Origin: Bacteroidota bacterium | Lineage (GTDB): Bacteria; Bacteroidota; Bacteroidia; Bacteroidales; JAAUTT01 | Direction of reading: 5' to 3' | Length of the DNA: 36,727 nucleotides | Assembly (NCBI GenBank): GCA_020048915.1 | Contig: JAIFLU010000113.1 | Location: 1 to 36,727, forward strand | Part shown: piece by piece, positions 6,871 to 16,289 of the stretch | How positions within the stretch are numbered: the first letter of the stretch is position 1 | How the letters are laid out: each line of letters begins with the position of its first letter | The notes under the pieces: generated by a model | The model's input: only the letters and a program-made list of their open reading frames with translations | What the model was told of the DNA's origin: nothing | Databases searched by the model: none | Made by a program: the position numbers and the translations under genes

Positions 6871-7920
6871 TTATAGAATCAGCATTGCATCGCCATAGGT
6901 TCCGAACCTGTATTTTTCCTTAATTGCTATCCGATACGATTCAAAAAGCAGGTCGTAACCGGCAAAAGCCGAAACCATCATTAAAAGAGTTGATAACGGC
7001 AAATGAAAATTCGAAATCATACTGGTAGGAATGCTAAACTCGTATGGAGGAAAAATAAATTTATTTGTCCATCCGTCATAAGGTTTTACTGTTTTTGAAG
7101 TAGAAACGGAACTTTCGAGCGTGCGAAGTACCGTTGTGCCAACAGCACAAATGTTTGCCCGCCGGTTAATACCTTCGTTCACAGTATCGGCAGCGCCATC
7201 AGTAATAAGGATTCTTTCGGAGTCCATTTTGTGTTTGGTTAGGTCCTCAACATCAACCGTGCGGAAATTGCCCAACCCAACATGGAGTGTAATTTCTGAA
7301 AAATGGACACCCTTAATTTCGAGACGTTTTAATAGTTCGCGGCTGAAGTGAAGACCTGCAGTTGGCGCAGCAACAGCACCTTCATGCTTGGCAAATACGG
7401 TTTGGTATCTGTCTCTATCTTCCGGAACAACACTACGTTTGATAAATTTAGGTAAGGGAGTTTCTCCCAATTTAAACAAGGTCGATTTGAATTCATCGTA
7501 ATCGCCGTCGAACAGAAACCGCAGGGTACGTCCGCGCGAAGTTGTATTATCAATTACTTCGGCAACTAAAATGTCGTTTTCGCCAAAGTAAAGTTTATTG
7601 CCGATTCTAATTTTACGGGCAGGATCAACTAATACATCCCAAAGCCTTTGTTCTCTATTTAATTCACGAAGCAGGAAAACTTCAATTTCTGCTCCGGTTT
7701 TTTCTTTATTGCCGTATAGACGAGCTGGAAACACTTTGGTATTATTTAATACCATTACATCTCCTTCAGTGAAATAATCGATTATTTCTTTAAAAACCCG
7801 GTGTTCAATCTTACCGGTTTTCCTGTTCACAACCATCAATCTCGATTCATCCCTTCTGTCAGCAGGAAATTTTGCAATTAATTCTGCAGGCAAATTAAAT
7901 TTATATTGCGATAGCTTCAT
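6871..7920 (-). CDS. queA: S-adenosylmethionine:tRNA ribosyltransferase-isomerase
   Basis: QueA moves the ribose of S-adenosylmethionine onto preQ1 at wobble position 34 of GUN-anticodon tRNAs, giving epoxyqueuosine. The 349-residue length is the family's usual size. Landmarks are the N-terminal [69 protein letters not shown] and the closing [17 protein letters not shown] with [11 protein letters not shown]. It is the last gene of the minus-strand cluster and is followed by a clear terminator. It lies 54 bp after truB, another tRNA-modification gene. Confidence 0.97.
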   Translation of the reverse strand: MKLSQYKFNLPAELIAKFPADRRDESRLMVVNRKTGKIEHRVFKEIIDYFTEGDVMVLNNTKVFPARLYGNKEKTGAEIEVFLLRELNREQRLWDVLVDPARKIRIGNKLYFGENDILVAEVIDNTTSRGRTLRFLFDGDYDEFKSTLFKLGETPLPKFIKRSVVPEDRDRYQTVFAKHEGAVAAPTAGLHFSRELLKRLEIKGVHFSEITLHVGLGNFRTVDVEDLTKHKMDSERILITDGAADTVNEGINRRANICAVGTTVLRTLESSVSTSKTVKPYDGWTNKFIFPPYEFSIPTSMISNFHLPLSTLLMMVSAFAGYDLLFESYRIAIKEKYRFGTYGDAMLIL

Positions 7921-7974
7921 ATAAAATGATATTCATTAAAACGGGTTACTTTTTACGTTGTAATATATAATAGG

Positions 7975-8658
7975 TTACAAAACCTCTAAGATATTCTTAA
8001 AATTATCGATTGTCAAGGCTTTGTCTACAGAAAATTCCCCAATCGATGTTCGACGTAATGCCGTCATGCATCCTCCTGAATTTAATGCAAGCCCCAGATC
8101 GCGCACGTATGATCGTATATACGTTCCTTTACTGCAATTAATTTTTATGACAATGTTTGGCAGGCTATATTCCAACAACTCCGAATTTTCGATTCTGATC
8201 CTGCTGGGTTTCATTTCTACTTCCTGTCCCTTGCGTGCATATTCGTATGCCCTTTTGCCATTGATAAATTTTGCAGAAAACACTGGAGGTATCTGATCAA
8301 TATCTCCAACTGATTCTTTAATTTTTTGTTTAACAATTACTTCGGTAATATGTTCTACAGGATAAGTGGCATCTGTTTCAGTTTCCAGATCGAATGATGG
8401 AGTTGTTCGTCCAAGTTCCATGTGGGCAACATACTCTTTATACTGATCCTGAAAAGTATTTATCTGTTTTGTTTTTTTCCCGGTACAGATTATTAATAGT
8501 CCGGACGCTAATGGATCTAATGTGCCTGCATGCCCTACCTTAATTTTTTTTAACCCTGTTTTATGCTTAATAAGGCTTTTTACCTTATTCACCATATCAA
8601 ATGAAGTCCATCCGTATGGTTTGTCAAAAAGCAATATTTCTCCTTCCTCAAAGTTCAT
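7975..8658 (-). CDS. truB: tRNA pseudouridine(55) synthase
   Basis: TruB makes pseudouridine-55 in the T loop of tRNAs. The catalytic aspartate is in [19 protein letters not shown] (about residues 43-61). Other family marks are [15 protein letters not shown] at the N-terminus, [22 protein letters not shown], and [16 protein letters not shown]. At 227 residues it has the catalytic core with only a minimal C-terminal extension, as is common in Bacteroidota. Its ATG overlaps the uppP stop (ATGA, 8655-8658), so translation is probably coupled. Confidence 0.96.
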   Translation of the reverse strand: MNFEEGEILLFDKPYGWTSFDMVNKVKSLIKHKTGLKKIKVGHAGTLDPLASGLLIICTGKKTKQINTFQDQYKEYVAHMELGRTTPSFDLETETDATYPVEHITEVIVKQKIKESVGDIDQIPPVFSAKFINGKRAYEYARKGQEVEMKPSRIRIENSELLEYSLPNIVIKINCSKGTYIRSYVRDLGLALNSGGCMTALRRTSIGEFSVDKALTIDNFKNILEVL

Positions 8659-9440
8659 CCAACAATTTTTAAATCTATGCCTGCAAGCAAAAGTGCTAAA
8701 ATAATTCCACCAACAATAATCCTATAATAACCAAAAGCCTTAAAGCCGTGTTTTGTGAGAAAAGTGATGAACGTCTTAATGGCAATTAATGCTACTATAA
8801 AAGCAACAATATTTCCAACCACCAAATAACTTATTTGTGAAACTTCTATTTCTTTATATATTTTTAATAATTCCCAGGCAGAAGCGGCAAACATAGTAGG
8901 TACTGCCAGAAAAAATGAAAACTCGGCAGCAGTTTTTCGGCTAAGTTTTTGAGTCATTCCTCCAATAATGGTTGCCGCAGAGCGAGAAACTCCCGGAATC
9001 ATTGAAATTACCTGGAACCAACCTATTTTAAATGCTTTACCATAAGTTATTTCCGGTTCATCTTCTTCCGAATTGTTAAACCATTTGTCTACAAATAACA
9101 AAACAATTCCCCCCAGAATAAGCGAAATTGCTACAATCCATACACTTCCAAGCATTTGGTCTATGTAGTCGCTTAAAATAAAACCGCAAATCATTGCCGG
9201 GATAAATGCAATAAAAAGTTTATAATAGAAATTCAGTGTCTGAAAAAATTTTTTCCAGTACAAAACTACTACAGAAAGTATAGCTCCAAATTGAATGGTG
9301 ACTTTATAAACGTTTAAAAAGGGAGTGGACTCCATTCCTAAAAGTTTCTCAGTAATAATCATGTGCCCGGTAGACGAAATAGGAAGGAACTCAGTTATAC
9401 CTTCAACAATGGCAATAATAATTGCCTGAACATAATCCAT
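8655..9440 (-). CDS. uppP: Undecaprenyl-diphosphatase
   Basis: This integral membrane enzyme dephosphorylates undecaprenyl pyrophosphate to recycle the lipid carrier of cell-wall synthesis (BacA type). The two active-site regions are complete: [17 protein letters not shown] (residues 14-30) and [14 protein letters not shown] (about 149-162). About eight hydrophobic segments are visible over 261 residues. It lies between the DUF3098 gene (20-bp gap) and truB (4-bp overlap) in the minus-strand cluster, linking wall-lipid recycling with FtsX. Confidence 0.97.
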   Translation of the reverse strand: MDYVQAIIIAIVEGITEFLPISSTGHMIITEKLLGMESTPFLNVYKVTIQFGAILSVVVLYWKKFFQTLNFYYKLFIAFIPAMICGFILSDYIDQMLGSVWIVAISLILGGIVLLFVDKWFNNSEEDEPEITYGKAFKIGWFQVISMIPGVSRSAATIIGGMTQKLSRKTAAEFSFFLAVPTMFAASAWELLKIYKEIEVSQISYLVVGNIVAFIVALIAIKTFITFLTKHGFKAFGYYRIIVGGIILALLLAGIDLKIVG

Positions 9441-9460
9441 AATGTCTGGTGAATTGATTT

Positions 9461-9715
9461 TTAATTATTTGAATCTTTAGGTTTACGCATTATTGCCCAA
9501 ATTTCAAAAATGAAACCAGTCATTACAATAATAGGAGCAAGGGTTATACGCCGAAAACTAAACATGTCGTAATTAAAAACATTGGGATCAGTCGATTCCC
9601 CACCAACCATCAATATAAATCCCAGCATAATAATGCCAAATCCTATAGCAATTAGCTTATAGTTCTCTTTTCCTATGGCAAACTCAGTGGCAACTTTATC
9701 TTCTTTATTTTTCAT
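9461..9715 (-). CDS. DUF3098-type small membrane protein
   Basis: This 84-residue protein has two hydrophobic segments: [21 protein letters not shown] and [21 protein letters not shown] short loop between them reads [17 protein letters not shown]. It fits the DUF3098 family, which in Bacteroidota is typically located directly after ftsX. The function is unknown. A division or envelope role is suggested only by its fixed place between ftsX (20-bp gap) and uppP. Confidence 0.85.
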   Translation of the reverse strand: MKNKEDKVATEFAIGKENYKLIAIGFGIIMLGFILMVGGESTDPNVFNYDMFSFRRITLAPIIVMTGFIFEIWAIMRKPKDSNN

Positions 9716-9735
9716 ATCGCTGTTTTCTTTAATAC

Positions 9736-10620
9736 TTAATAATATAATTCCTCGGTTCGAAGTTTCAGAAACTTATTTAACGCAAAAAATGTCGATATAA
9801 TGTTTATGAGTATTCCGATCGCTAAAACTAAAAAGAAAAGTAGAATTATTAATTTATAATCCAATATATTGGCGACCTCTTCTAGTTGATTATTAATCCA
9901 ATATAATGTTAGGAGTAACATCCCATTTGCAAAAATTGCCCCATAGAATCCCTGTAAGATACTTCGATAAATAAATGGTTTTCGAATAAAGGAATTAGTT
10001 GCACCAACCAACTGCATAGTATTTATCAGAAATCTGCGTGAATAAATGGATAACCGAACGGTGTTATTAATCAATGAAATAGCGACAATAAAAAACATGG
10101 CACAGAACGCCAGTATGAAGAAGCTTATTTTACTGATATTGTTATTAATTGTTTGGACTAGCGATGGTTGGTAGTCAATTTCGCTTACCTGGCTATAGGT
10201 TGAAAGTTTTTTGGTAATGCTATTAATACTGTCGGTATTTGCATAGTCTGCCTGCAGATAAACCTCAATAGAGGCCATTAGCGGATTAATTCCTAAAAAA
10301 CTAACAAAGTCTTCGCCTAATTCTTCCTGAAATTTTTGAGCAGCCTGCTCTTTAGAAATAAATTCTGTAGATTTTACGTATGGCTCAGCATCAATAATTT
10401 TGCGAATCCTGAACATTTCAGCTTCTTTAACATGATCCTTAAGATAGACCGAAATATTGATATTTTCCTTTACGTAAACTGAAATTTGCCGGGCGTTTAG
10501 TACTAAAAGACCAACAAGCCCCAGCATAAAGAGCACTAATGTTATACTTATTAAAGAAGTAATGTAGGAACTCCGTAAACGACGCCTGATTACTTTGTTA
10601 TCACCTGATTTCACTGCCAA
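9736..10620 (-). CDS. ftsX: Cell division permease-like protein FtsX
   Basis: FtsX works with the ATPase FtsE to pass cell-division signals to peptidoglycan hydrolases outside the membrane. The 294-residue protein has a cytoplasmic basic start (IRRRLRSSYIT), a first membrane segment (about residues 20-43), and an extracellular domain with EAEMFRIRKIIDAEPYVKS and ISKEQAAQKFQEELG. Three C-terminal membrane segments follow, with the FtsX motif INNTVRLSIYSRRFLINTMQLVGAT between them. ftsE is not in the window. It heads the cluster, with a TACTTTTG box 13 bases before its start. Confidence 0.93.
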   Translation of the reverse strand: MAVKSGDNKVIRRRLRSSYITSLISITLVLFMLGLVGLLVLNARQISVYVKENINISVYLKDHVKEAEMFRIRKIIDAEPYVKSTEFISKEQAAQKFQEELGEDFVSFLGINPLMASIEVYLQADYANTDSINSITKKLSTYSQVSEIDYQPSLVQTINNNISKISFFILAFCAMFFIVAISLINNTVRLSIYSRRFLINTMQLVGATNSFIRKPFIYRSILQGFYGAIFANGMLLLTLYWINNQLEEVANILDYKLIILLFFLVLAIGILINIISTFFALNKFLKLRTEELYY

Positions 10621-10633
10621 TTGAATATTCGTG

Positions 10634-10641
10634 CAAAAGTA
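10634..10641 (-). promoter_or_regulatory. Candidate -7 box for the ftsX cluster
   Basis: TACTTTTG on the minus strand matches the Bacteroidota TAnnTTTG -7 consensus exactly, 13 bases before the ftsX ATG. No good TTTG -33 box is found at the usual spacing, so this is moderate evidence only. Confidence 0.4.
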
Positions 10642-10701
10642 TGAAATAAATCATTCGGTTGATTAAAATTTCTATTTTAACACGAATAAAACAAATAAAT
10701 A

Positions 10702-11721
10702 TCAGTCAATGAATGATATCCAATTGAATTTATCGGGCAGGTCGCCATATTGAATAGCACGAAGGGTATCATAAAGTTTTTTGGAAATCGGCCCGGGTTC
10801 GTGGTTTTGACAATATTGAAAAATTTTATTTTCTTCAATATCCACAATTTTATTTATAGGGCTTATAACAGCAGCAGTACCGCAAGCTCCTACTTCTTCA
10901 AAGGTGCCTAACTCTTCCACCGGTATTTTACGTCTTTCAACACTCATTCCCATATCTTTGGCAAGTTCCATTAAGCTCATGTTGGTAATGGAAGGAAGTA
11001 TGCTATGAGATTCGGGAGTTATATATGAATTATTTTTTATAGCGAAGAAATTGGCCGGCCCGCATTCGTCAATATATTTTTTTTCTTTGGAATCGAGATA
11101 TAGTACTGTAGAGAATCCCAAACCGTGCGCTTTTTCTTGTCCGGGAAGACTGGCAGCGTAATTGCCTCCAACTTTTATATGGCCAGTACCCTGTGGTGCA
11201 GCTCTATCAGAATCGCGGGCAATAACAATATCTACAGGTCTGAATCCTTCTTTAAAATAAGGGCCAACAGGGGTAACAAATATTAAAAACAAAAATTCGT
11301 TTGCCGGTTTAACTCCAACCTGTGGTCCGGATCCAATTAACAAAGGACGAATATATAATGAAGCTCCAGATTCATATGGTGGAACAAATTCAGAATTTAA
11401 TTTCACGATCTTTCGTATGGCCTCAATGAAAAGATCCTCAGGAGGAGCAATCATTTTAATGTACGATGCAGAGTTTTGCATCCGCTTTGCATTTTCGGCA
11501 CAACGAAAAAGTCGGATTTTTCCGTCTTTGCCCCGAAATGCTTTAGTGCCTTCAAAGGCTTCTTGCCCATAATGTAAAGCCGTAGCAGCAATATGAAGGT
11601 TAATATATTCAGAATCTGAAACTTCGAGTTCTCCCCATTTACCATCGCGCCAATAACATCTAATATTACAGTTGGTTTTCATATAACCAAATGGCAGGTT
11701 TTTCCAATCTATATTAACCAT
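10702..11721 (-). CDS. ilvE: Branched-chain amino-acid aminotransferase
   Basis: This PLP enzyme of fold-type IV interconverts leucine, isoleucine and valine with their 2-keto acids. The PLP lysine is in GHIKVGGNYAASLPGQ, the sequence HYGQEAFEGTKAFRGKDG marks the substrate region, and GTFEEVGACGTAAVISPI is the phosphate-binding end. Its 339 residues suit the eukaryote-like BCAT group that Bacteroidota carry. It follows the cyclase gene by 62 bp on the same strand, but a -7-like box in the gap suggests its own promoter. A 6-bp GAGCAA/TTGCTC hairpin overlaps that box. Confidence 0.95.
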   Translation of the reverse strand: MVNIDWKNLPFGYMKTNCNIRCYWRDGKWGELEVSDSEYINLHIAATALHYGQEAFEGTKAFRGKDGKIRLFRCAENAKRMQNSASYIKMIAPPEDLFIEAIRKIVKLNSEFVPPYESGASLYIRPLLIGSGPQVGVKPANEFLFLIFVTPVGPYFKEGFRPVDIVIARDSDRAAPQGTGHIKVGGNYAASLPGQEKAHGLGFSTVLYLDSKEKKYIDECGPANFFAIKNNSYITPESHSILPSITNMSLMELAKDMGMSVERRKIPVEELGTFEEVGACGTAAVISPINKIVDIEENKIFQYCQNHEPGPISKKLYDTLRAIQYGDLPDKFNWISFID

Positions 11722-11749
11722 ATTGAAATAGGATTATTTTTACAATGAG

Positions 11750-11757
11750 CAAATTTA
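11750..11757 (-). promoter_or_regulatory. Candidate -7 box for ilvE
   Basis: TAAATTTG on the minus strand matches TAnnTTTG exactly, 28 bases before the ilvE start, and sits within a GAGCAA...TTGCTC hairpin. No clear -33 box is present. Confidence 0.4.
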
Positions 11758-11783
11758 ACTATTCATTGCTCTTTTAAAAAGGA

Positions 11784-14700
11784 TTATTGATATAGTTTCA
11801 GGTAATCTTTTATTTTTTGAAGTTGTTCTGTTTTTGAAACCTCCCGGAGTTTTTTAGCTGTTTCGGTATTAAATTCATGGTTGTCAAGTGTTTTCATTTG
11901 TTCCAGAAGCCAATCTGCTTCTTTTTTGGCTGAATTATAGTATTTTCGTTCTTTATGTAGGTTTAACGACAGCATAATAAAATCGATCCTGCCAAAATAA
12001 TCAGTATTTGCATCGTAAAGAATCTCCTGTATTTTATTTTTAAGAGGTGCATCTTTTTTGGTGCTTAATATGAGTTCACAAATTATTTCGATCTGATCGG
12101 GGATATATTTAAATTTTGGAAGTATTTCTTTTGCAATTTCAGTACTTTTTTGTTCGTGATTTTCATACACAAAAATATAACCAATATCGTGTAAAATTGC
12201 AGCTGTGCGAACTAGTAACATTTCTTCGGGAGTAATATTCTCGGCTCTTCCCAGCAATTCAACCTGGGTATAAACATCTTTGGAATGTTTGAGGTTATGG
12301 AAATATAAATTGGATGATACTTCCGATTCGAGTTTGTTAAATATAAACTCCTCAAGGTCCTGTAATCGAAGTAACTGAAGCTGTACAAAGAATTTTTTGC
12401 TGGGAATCGATCTAAGGTTAACGGAGAGTTCGGGCCTGATTCCTTTTACGAAGTACATATCGATATCCCCTTTGTATTTCACGGGCATCTTCCCCCGGTA
12501 TTCACAAATGAAAAATTCTTTTACTAATTCGTAAGTTTGTCCGGAGATGTTTACTTTACTGGCCTCGCCCGACGATTCCATACGACTGGCCGTATTTACA
12601 GTGTCTCCCCAGATATCGTACGAAATGCGTTTATGTCCCACAACACCTGCAATTACAGCTCCTGTGTGAACTCCTATGCGTAAATCCCAGATATCGGAGT
12701 TTTTAAGTTTAAGGTTCTTCATGTATTCTTGCATTTCGATTGCAGCAAGAACCACTTCCACCGGATTCGTCCTGTTTTTATATGGTATTCCTCCTGCTGC
12801 CATGTAGGCATCGCCAATGGTTTTAATTTTCTCTATGTTATACTTTTCAACAACAGAATCAAACTGGAAGAAAAAATTATCTAATTCATCAATTAGCTTT
12901 TCGGGGTTCATTTGCTCTGCAATTTTTGTGAACCCCTGAATGTCAGAAAATAATACAGTTACCATATCGAATTTATGTGAACTGGCTTTTCCGGTATTTT
13001 TAAGTTCATCCGCTGTATCTTTTGGAAGCAGGTTCGCTAATAATTCATCGGTTTTTTCTTTTTCTCTGGTTAATTCAGAGGTTCTTTCCATTATAATTCG
13101 TTCAAGCGTAAATTTTTCTTTTTCAAATTGCTTTTTACGTCTAATTCCAAAAATAAAGACTATGCCAATAAATAATAAAACGTAAGATACCCAAGCGTAC
13201 CATCTTAAATAATAGGGAGGTAGTACCTTAAATTTTATGCTGAATGGATCTGTTATATTTCCATTTATGGCTTTGGCCTTTACTAAAAGCTTATAATTTC
13301 CGGGAGATAATTTAGAAAAATACCTTTCAGAGGAAAGCGCCCAGGGGCTCCAACCTTCGCCTGAATTTTCGAGGAGAAAGGAAAATTCAATGGGATTTGG
13401 CCTTATCAAATTAATAGCCTTGAATTTGATGTTAATCAAATCAGACGGGTAGTGGGCTTCGAAATATTGAAGATTTTCTTTTCCTTTTATTTCGCTCTGC
13501 AGGTTTATGTTTTTGTTATTAACCGAAATTTGTTGCGCTATGATTTTAAACTTATTTGAACTCTCCAAAAACTTTTCGACATTAAATAAAAAGAATTTAC
13601 CATCTTCGAAAAGCAATATGGATTTCTCTAAATTGCCTAATACCAAAGGGTCTTTTAAACCTGCTTCCCAAAGTGGGATTTGATGCCACGAAAATTCGTT
13701 ATTCGCAGTCTTTTTTCCCCAAAAAAGAGGTTTGTTTTCTCCGGGAAATTTTGAAGAATACCAAATATTCCCCAATGAATCGGACTCAATATAATCAATA
13801 AAGTGTCCATGCGACGGAAAAGTAAAGTCCTGTTGTTCTTGTTGTTTTAAATGATTTCCTTCCAGTTTGTAAATGTTGAGTGTATTTGTCAGGTATAAAT
13901 TTTCGTCGATCAAAAAAATATTGTCGATTTGGGGTTGATCCGTTTTTCCCCCCGGATCGTATAGTGTTTCAAAAGTAACCCCTTTTTGGTTCACTAATAA
14001 CAGATTAATGCGGCTTGCTTTATCGAGAAGAAGAATATCCCCCGATCTTTTTATTATAACTTTTTGAATGGAATCGGATTTGCACCTGAACACTTCTTTT
14101 ATTGAGAATGTGTTATTTACAAGTTTTAGAGTGAATAAATAATTTTTTGAGACAAACAGAATTTTGTCGCGTTGTCGTGTGGCATAATCAATAGGTCGGG
14201 AAACTATAAGTTTAAATTCATTGTTTTTCCAAGTTTTTATTCCTTCTTTTTGAACTAATATTACCTGATTGTTAATGGAAGTAATAAATAAGTTCTTATT
14301 TTCAGAAGGGATTGATTTTACCGGATTTGATTTAATTACATTCTTATTATCAGCAATAAAAATACTGGAACTATCTTTGGCAAAACCCATTATAGGATTA
14401 GTAACGGTGTTTACATTTTCAAGATAGTTGAAATAATCGGCTTGCTTAATATTATATAAGCCATCTGATGCCAGAATCCAATATACGTTATTCCAATCTG
14501 AAAAAACAGACGAAATAGATTTACTCGTTGGGAAGTTGAAATTATTAGACGCACCCGTTCTGAGATCCTTTAAGATTATATTGTTTTCAGCGGTAAGGGA
14601 AATCTGTTGGTGAGAATTACTATTGAAAAAGTGCAGATTTTTTATGGTAGGGGTTATATAAAAAAAATATTTCTCATGGGTTATAGGTAGAAAGATTCCA

Positions 14701-15299
14701 TTTTTCAGTATTTTAATACCTTCTGGAGAATGGAGAAATATGTTTTTGTTATTTGTGGTTAAATAGCTTCCGGTGGGGCAATTTTGTAATAACGAGAACT
14801 CTTTCCTGAAATATAACCAAATCTTATTTTTTTCTTTAATAAAAATGGAGTCGTTCAGGCTTATAGCCTGGTCAGGATTCCAATTTTTTTCGGGCAGTTT
14901 ATTATCTAAATTGGCGATTGAATATTTTCCTGGTTCCAGGTAATTAATAATCCCAACAGAATTTTTTGAAAACACGTATATTTGGTTGGAACAATTAACT
15001 AAAAGAGAATATTCGTTGAATGGAAGAAGATTCCACTCCAGTCCATCAAATGAAATAATTCCTTTATTTGTAGAAAGAAACAGTATTCCTAAATTATTTT
15101 GTGAAATTGAGTAAGTTTTTTTTATACCTAATTGGTTTGGGTACGTATAACAGTTTAGTGAAAAAACCCTGTTATTTTGTAAATATGAAAATTGCTGTGC
15201 ATTAATTAGATATAGAGTGCCAAAACTAGCTATAAATAAAAATGTGTAAATTTTCCTTATATTTAAGGCAAAATTCTTATATTTTGTCAAAATATTCAT
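11784..15299 (-). CDS. Propeller sensor fused to adenylate-cyclase-type and HD domains
   Basis: The order is: N-terminal membrane anchor or signal (about residues 17-36), a propeller-like sensor region, a Y_Y_Y-type domain (SGEGWSPWALSSERYFSKLSPG), a membrane segment (about 700-722), a short coiled linker, a class III cyclase domain (about 765-960) and an HD domain to the end. The cyclase has both metal aspartates (LFSDIQGFT, KTIGDAYM) and the transition-state Asn and Arg (TVNTASRMES). Lys in EKIKTIGD and Asp in SYDIWGD are the adenine-selecting residues, so cAMP synthesis is predicted. The HD part keeps NLKHSKD, ILHDIGYI, ENHEQKS and DANTDYFGR. This looks like a one-protein receptor that makes a cyclic nucleotide and carries its own phosphohydrolase; the ligand and the HD substrate are unknown. 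Confidence 0.88.
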   Translation of the reverse strand: MNILTKYKNFALNIRKIYTFLFIASFGTLYLINAQQFSYLQNNRVFSLNCYTYPNQLGIKKTYSISQNNLGILFLSTNKGIISFDGLEWNLLPFNEYSLLVNCSNQIYVFSKNSVGIINYLEPGKYSIANLDNKLPEKNWNPDQAISLNDSIFIKEKNKIWLYFRKEFSLLQNCPTGSYLTTNNKNIFLHSPEGIKILKNGIFLPITHEKYFFYITPTIKNLHFFNSNSHQQISLTAENNIILKDLRTGASNNFNFPTSKSISSVFSDWNNVYWILASDGLYNIKQADYFNYLENVNTVTNPIMGFAKDSSSIFIADNKNVIKSNPVKSIPSENKNLFITSINNQVILVQKEGIKTWKNNEFKLIVSRPIDYATRQRDKILFVSKNYLFTLKLVNNTFSIKEVFRCKSDSIQKVIIKRSGDILLLDKASRINLLLVNQKGVTFETLYDPGGKTDQPQIDNIFLIDENLYLTNTLNIYKLEGNHLKQQEQQDFTFPSHGHFIDYIESDSLGNIWYSSKFPGENKPLFWGKKTANNEFSWHQIPLWEAGLKDPLVLGNLEKSILLFEDGKFFLFNVEKFLESSNKFKIIAQQISVNNKNINLQSEIKGKENLQYFEAHYPSDLINIKFKAINLIRPNPIEFSFLLENSGEGWSPWALSSERYFSKLSPGNYKLLVKAKAINGNITDPFSIKFKVLPPYYLRWYAWVSYVLLFIGIVFIFGIRRKKQFEKEKFTLERIIMERTSELTREKEKTDELLANLLPKDTADELKNTGKASSHKFDMVTVLFSDIQGFTKIAEQMNPEKLIDELDNFFFQFDSVVEKYNIEKIKTIGDAYMAAGGIPYKNRTNPVEVVLAAIEMQEYMKNLKLKNSDIWDLRIGVHTGAVIAGVVGHKRISYDIWGDTVNTASRMESSGEASKVNISGQTYELVKEFFICEYRGKMPVKYKGDIDMYFVKGIRPELSVNLRSIPSKKFFVQLQLLRLQDLEEFIFNKLESEVSSNLYFHNLKHSKDVYTQVELLGRAENITPEEMLLVRTAAILHDIGYIFVYENHEQKSTEIAKEILPKFKYIPDQIEIICELILSTKKDAPLKNKIQEILYDANTDYFGRIDFIMLSLNLHKERKYYNSAKKEADWLLEQMKTLDNHEFNTETAKKLREVSKTEQLQKIKDYLKLYQ

Positions 15300-15319
15300 G
15301 GTTTGTTATTCGCCCAATT

Positions 15320-15327
15320 CAAAGATA
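15320..15327 (-). promoter_or_regulatory. Candidate -7 box for the cyclase fusion gene
   Basis: TATCTTTG on the minus strand fits the Bacteroidota -7 consensus, 20 bases before the start codon at 15299. The -33 position is poor, so only the -7 box is supported. It lies in the 68-bp divergent gap shared with the universal stress protein gene. Confidence 0.45.
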
Positions 15328-15367
15328 TAATATTTCTTGATAAACATTTAACATAAGAAATACTTTT

Positions 15368-16201
15368 ATGGATTCATTAAAAAGAACAATTCTGGTACCA
15401 ACTGATTTTACCCCAGTTGCTGGTTATGCTGCCGATCATGCAATTAAGTTAGCCCGACATTTGAATTCAGATGTGACTTTTTTGCATATTATTAAAAAAG
15501 AAACAGATAGAGCAGAGGCAGACGTAAAAATGGAAAGGAAAGCTTCAGAATTTTATAAAAAATACGATGTTAAACCCCATACTGACATTAGGGTAGGAAG
15601 TATCTTTTCGACCATTGGAAAAGCTGTTTCCGAGCTCCCTGTCGATTTGGTTATTATGGGTACACATGGTATGAGAGGTTTGCAAAAGCTTACCGGGAGT
15701 TGGGCCTTAAAAGTTATTGTGACTTCAAAAGTGCCTTTTATTGTCGTGCAGGAGCCTCCTAAAGAAAATAAAATCGAAAAAATAGTTTTCCCGGTCGATT
15801 TTAAACGTGAGAATAAGGAGAAAATTGGATGGGCTTATTATATCGCACGCATGTTTAATTCGAAAGTATTTATTTTCCAATCGAACTATTCCGACAAAGG
15901 ATTTGTGCAGGAAACATCTAAAAATATGGTATTTACAGAGAAGTTTTTTATTGCAAAAGGTCTGGATTATGAAATTGTGGTGGCCGAAGGTAAAAAATCA
16001 TTTCCTGATGAAACCATAGAATACTGTAAATCGATTGATGCTGATTTGATGCTTATTATGACTACTAAATCGATGTTTTTTACCGATTATATTATTGGGG
16101 CATCCGAACAATATATCATTGCCAATACCGCTCATGTACCTGTGATGTGTATCAACCCACGGCCATCGAAAGTTGGCAGTTTTAGTACAACGGGTGGTTG
16201 A
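15368..16201 (+). CDS. Tandem universal stress protein (UspA-like)
   Basis: The 277-residue protein contains two Usp folds. The first (about residues 5-145) begins RTILVPTDFTPVAGYAADHA and has the nucleotide-binding stretch IMGTHGMRGLQKLTGSWALKVI followed by VPFIVVQEPP. The second begins KIVFPVDFKRENKEKIGW and ends ADLMLIMTTKSMFFTDYIIGASEQYIIANT with VPVMCINPRP. The second half lacks a clean G-x2-G-x9-G-S pattern, so ATP binding, if any, is most likely in the first half. The protein is soluble with no signal peptide. It is divergent from the cyclase gene and ends at a strong terminator. Confidence 0.92.
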   Translation: MDSLKRTILVPTDFTPVAGYAADHAIKLARHLNSDVTFLHIIKKETDRAEADVKMERKASEFYKKYDVKPHTDIRVGSIFSTIGKAVSELPVDLVIMGTHGMRGLQKLTGSWALKVIVTSKVPFIVVQEPPKENKIEKIVFPVDFKRENKEKIGWAYYIARMFNSKVFIFQSNYSDKGFVQETSKNMVFTEKFFIAKGLDYEIVVAEGKKSFPDETIEYCKSIDADLMLIMTTKSMFFTDYIIGASEQYIIANTAHVPVMCINPRPSKVGSFSTTGG

Positions 16202-16226
16202 TATTATTTAAAATACTATTTTTGGA

Positions 16227-16264
16227 AGAGGATGTTCTGGTCGAGATGAGCATCCTCTTTTTTT
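16227..16264 (+). terminator. Rho-independent terminator after the universal stress gene
   Basis: An 8-bp stem AGAGGATG/CATCCTCT (16227-16234 with 16251-16258) is followed by an eight-T run at 16257-16264. It lies 26 bp after the stop codon. Confidence 0.88.
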
Positions 16265-16289
16265 GTTTACTATTCTCAAAATTAACGGT

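Noticed and set aside
11722-11783. GAGCAA/TTGCTC hairpin between the cyclase gene and ilvE considered as a terminator
   Set aside because: The 6-bp stem has a 13-base loop and no T-run after it on the minus strand; it overlaps a promoter-like box instead.
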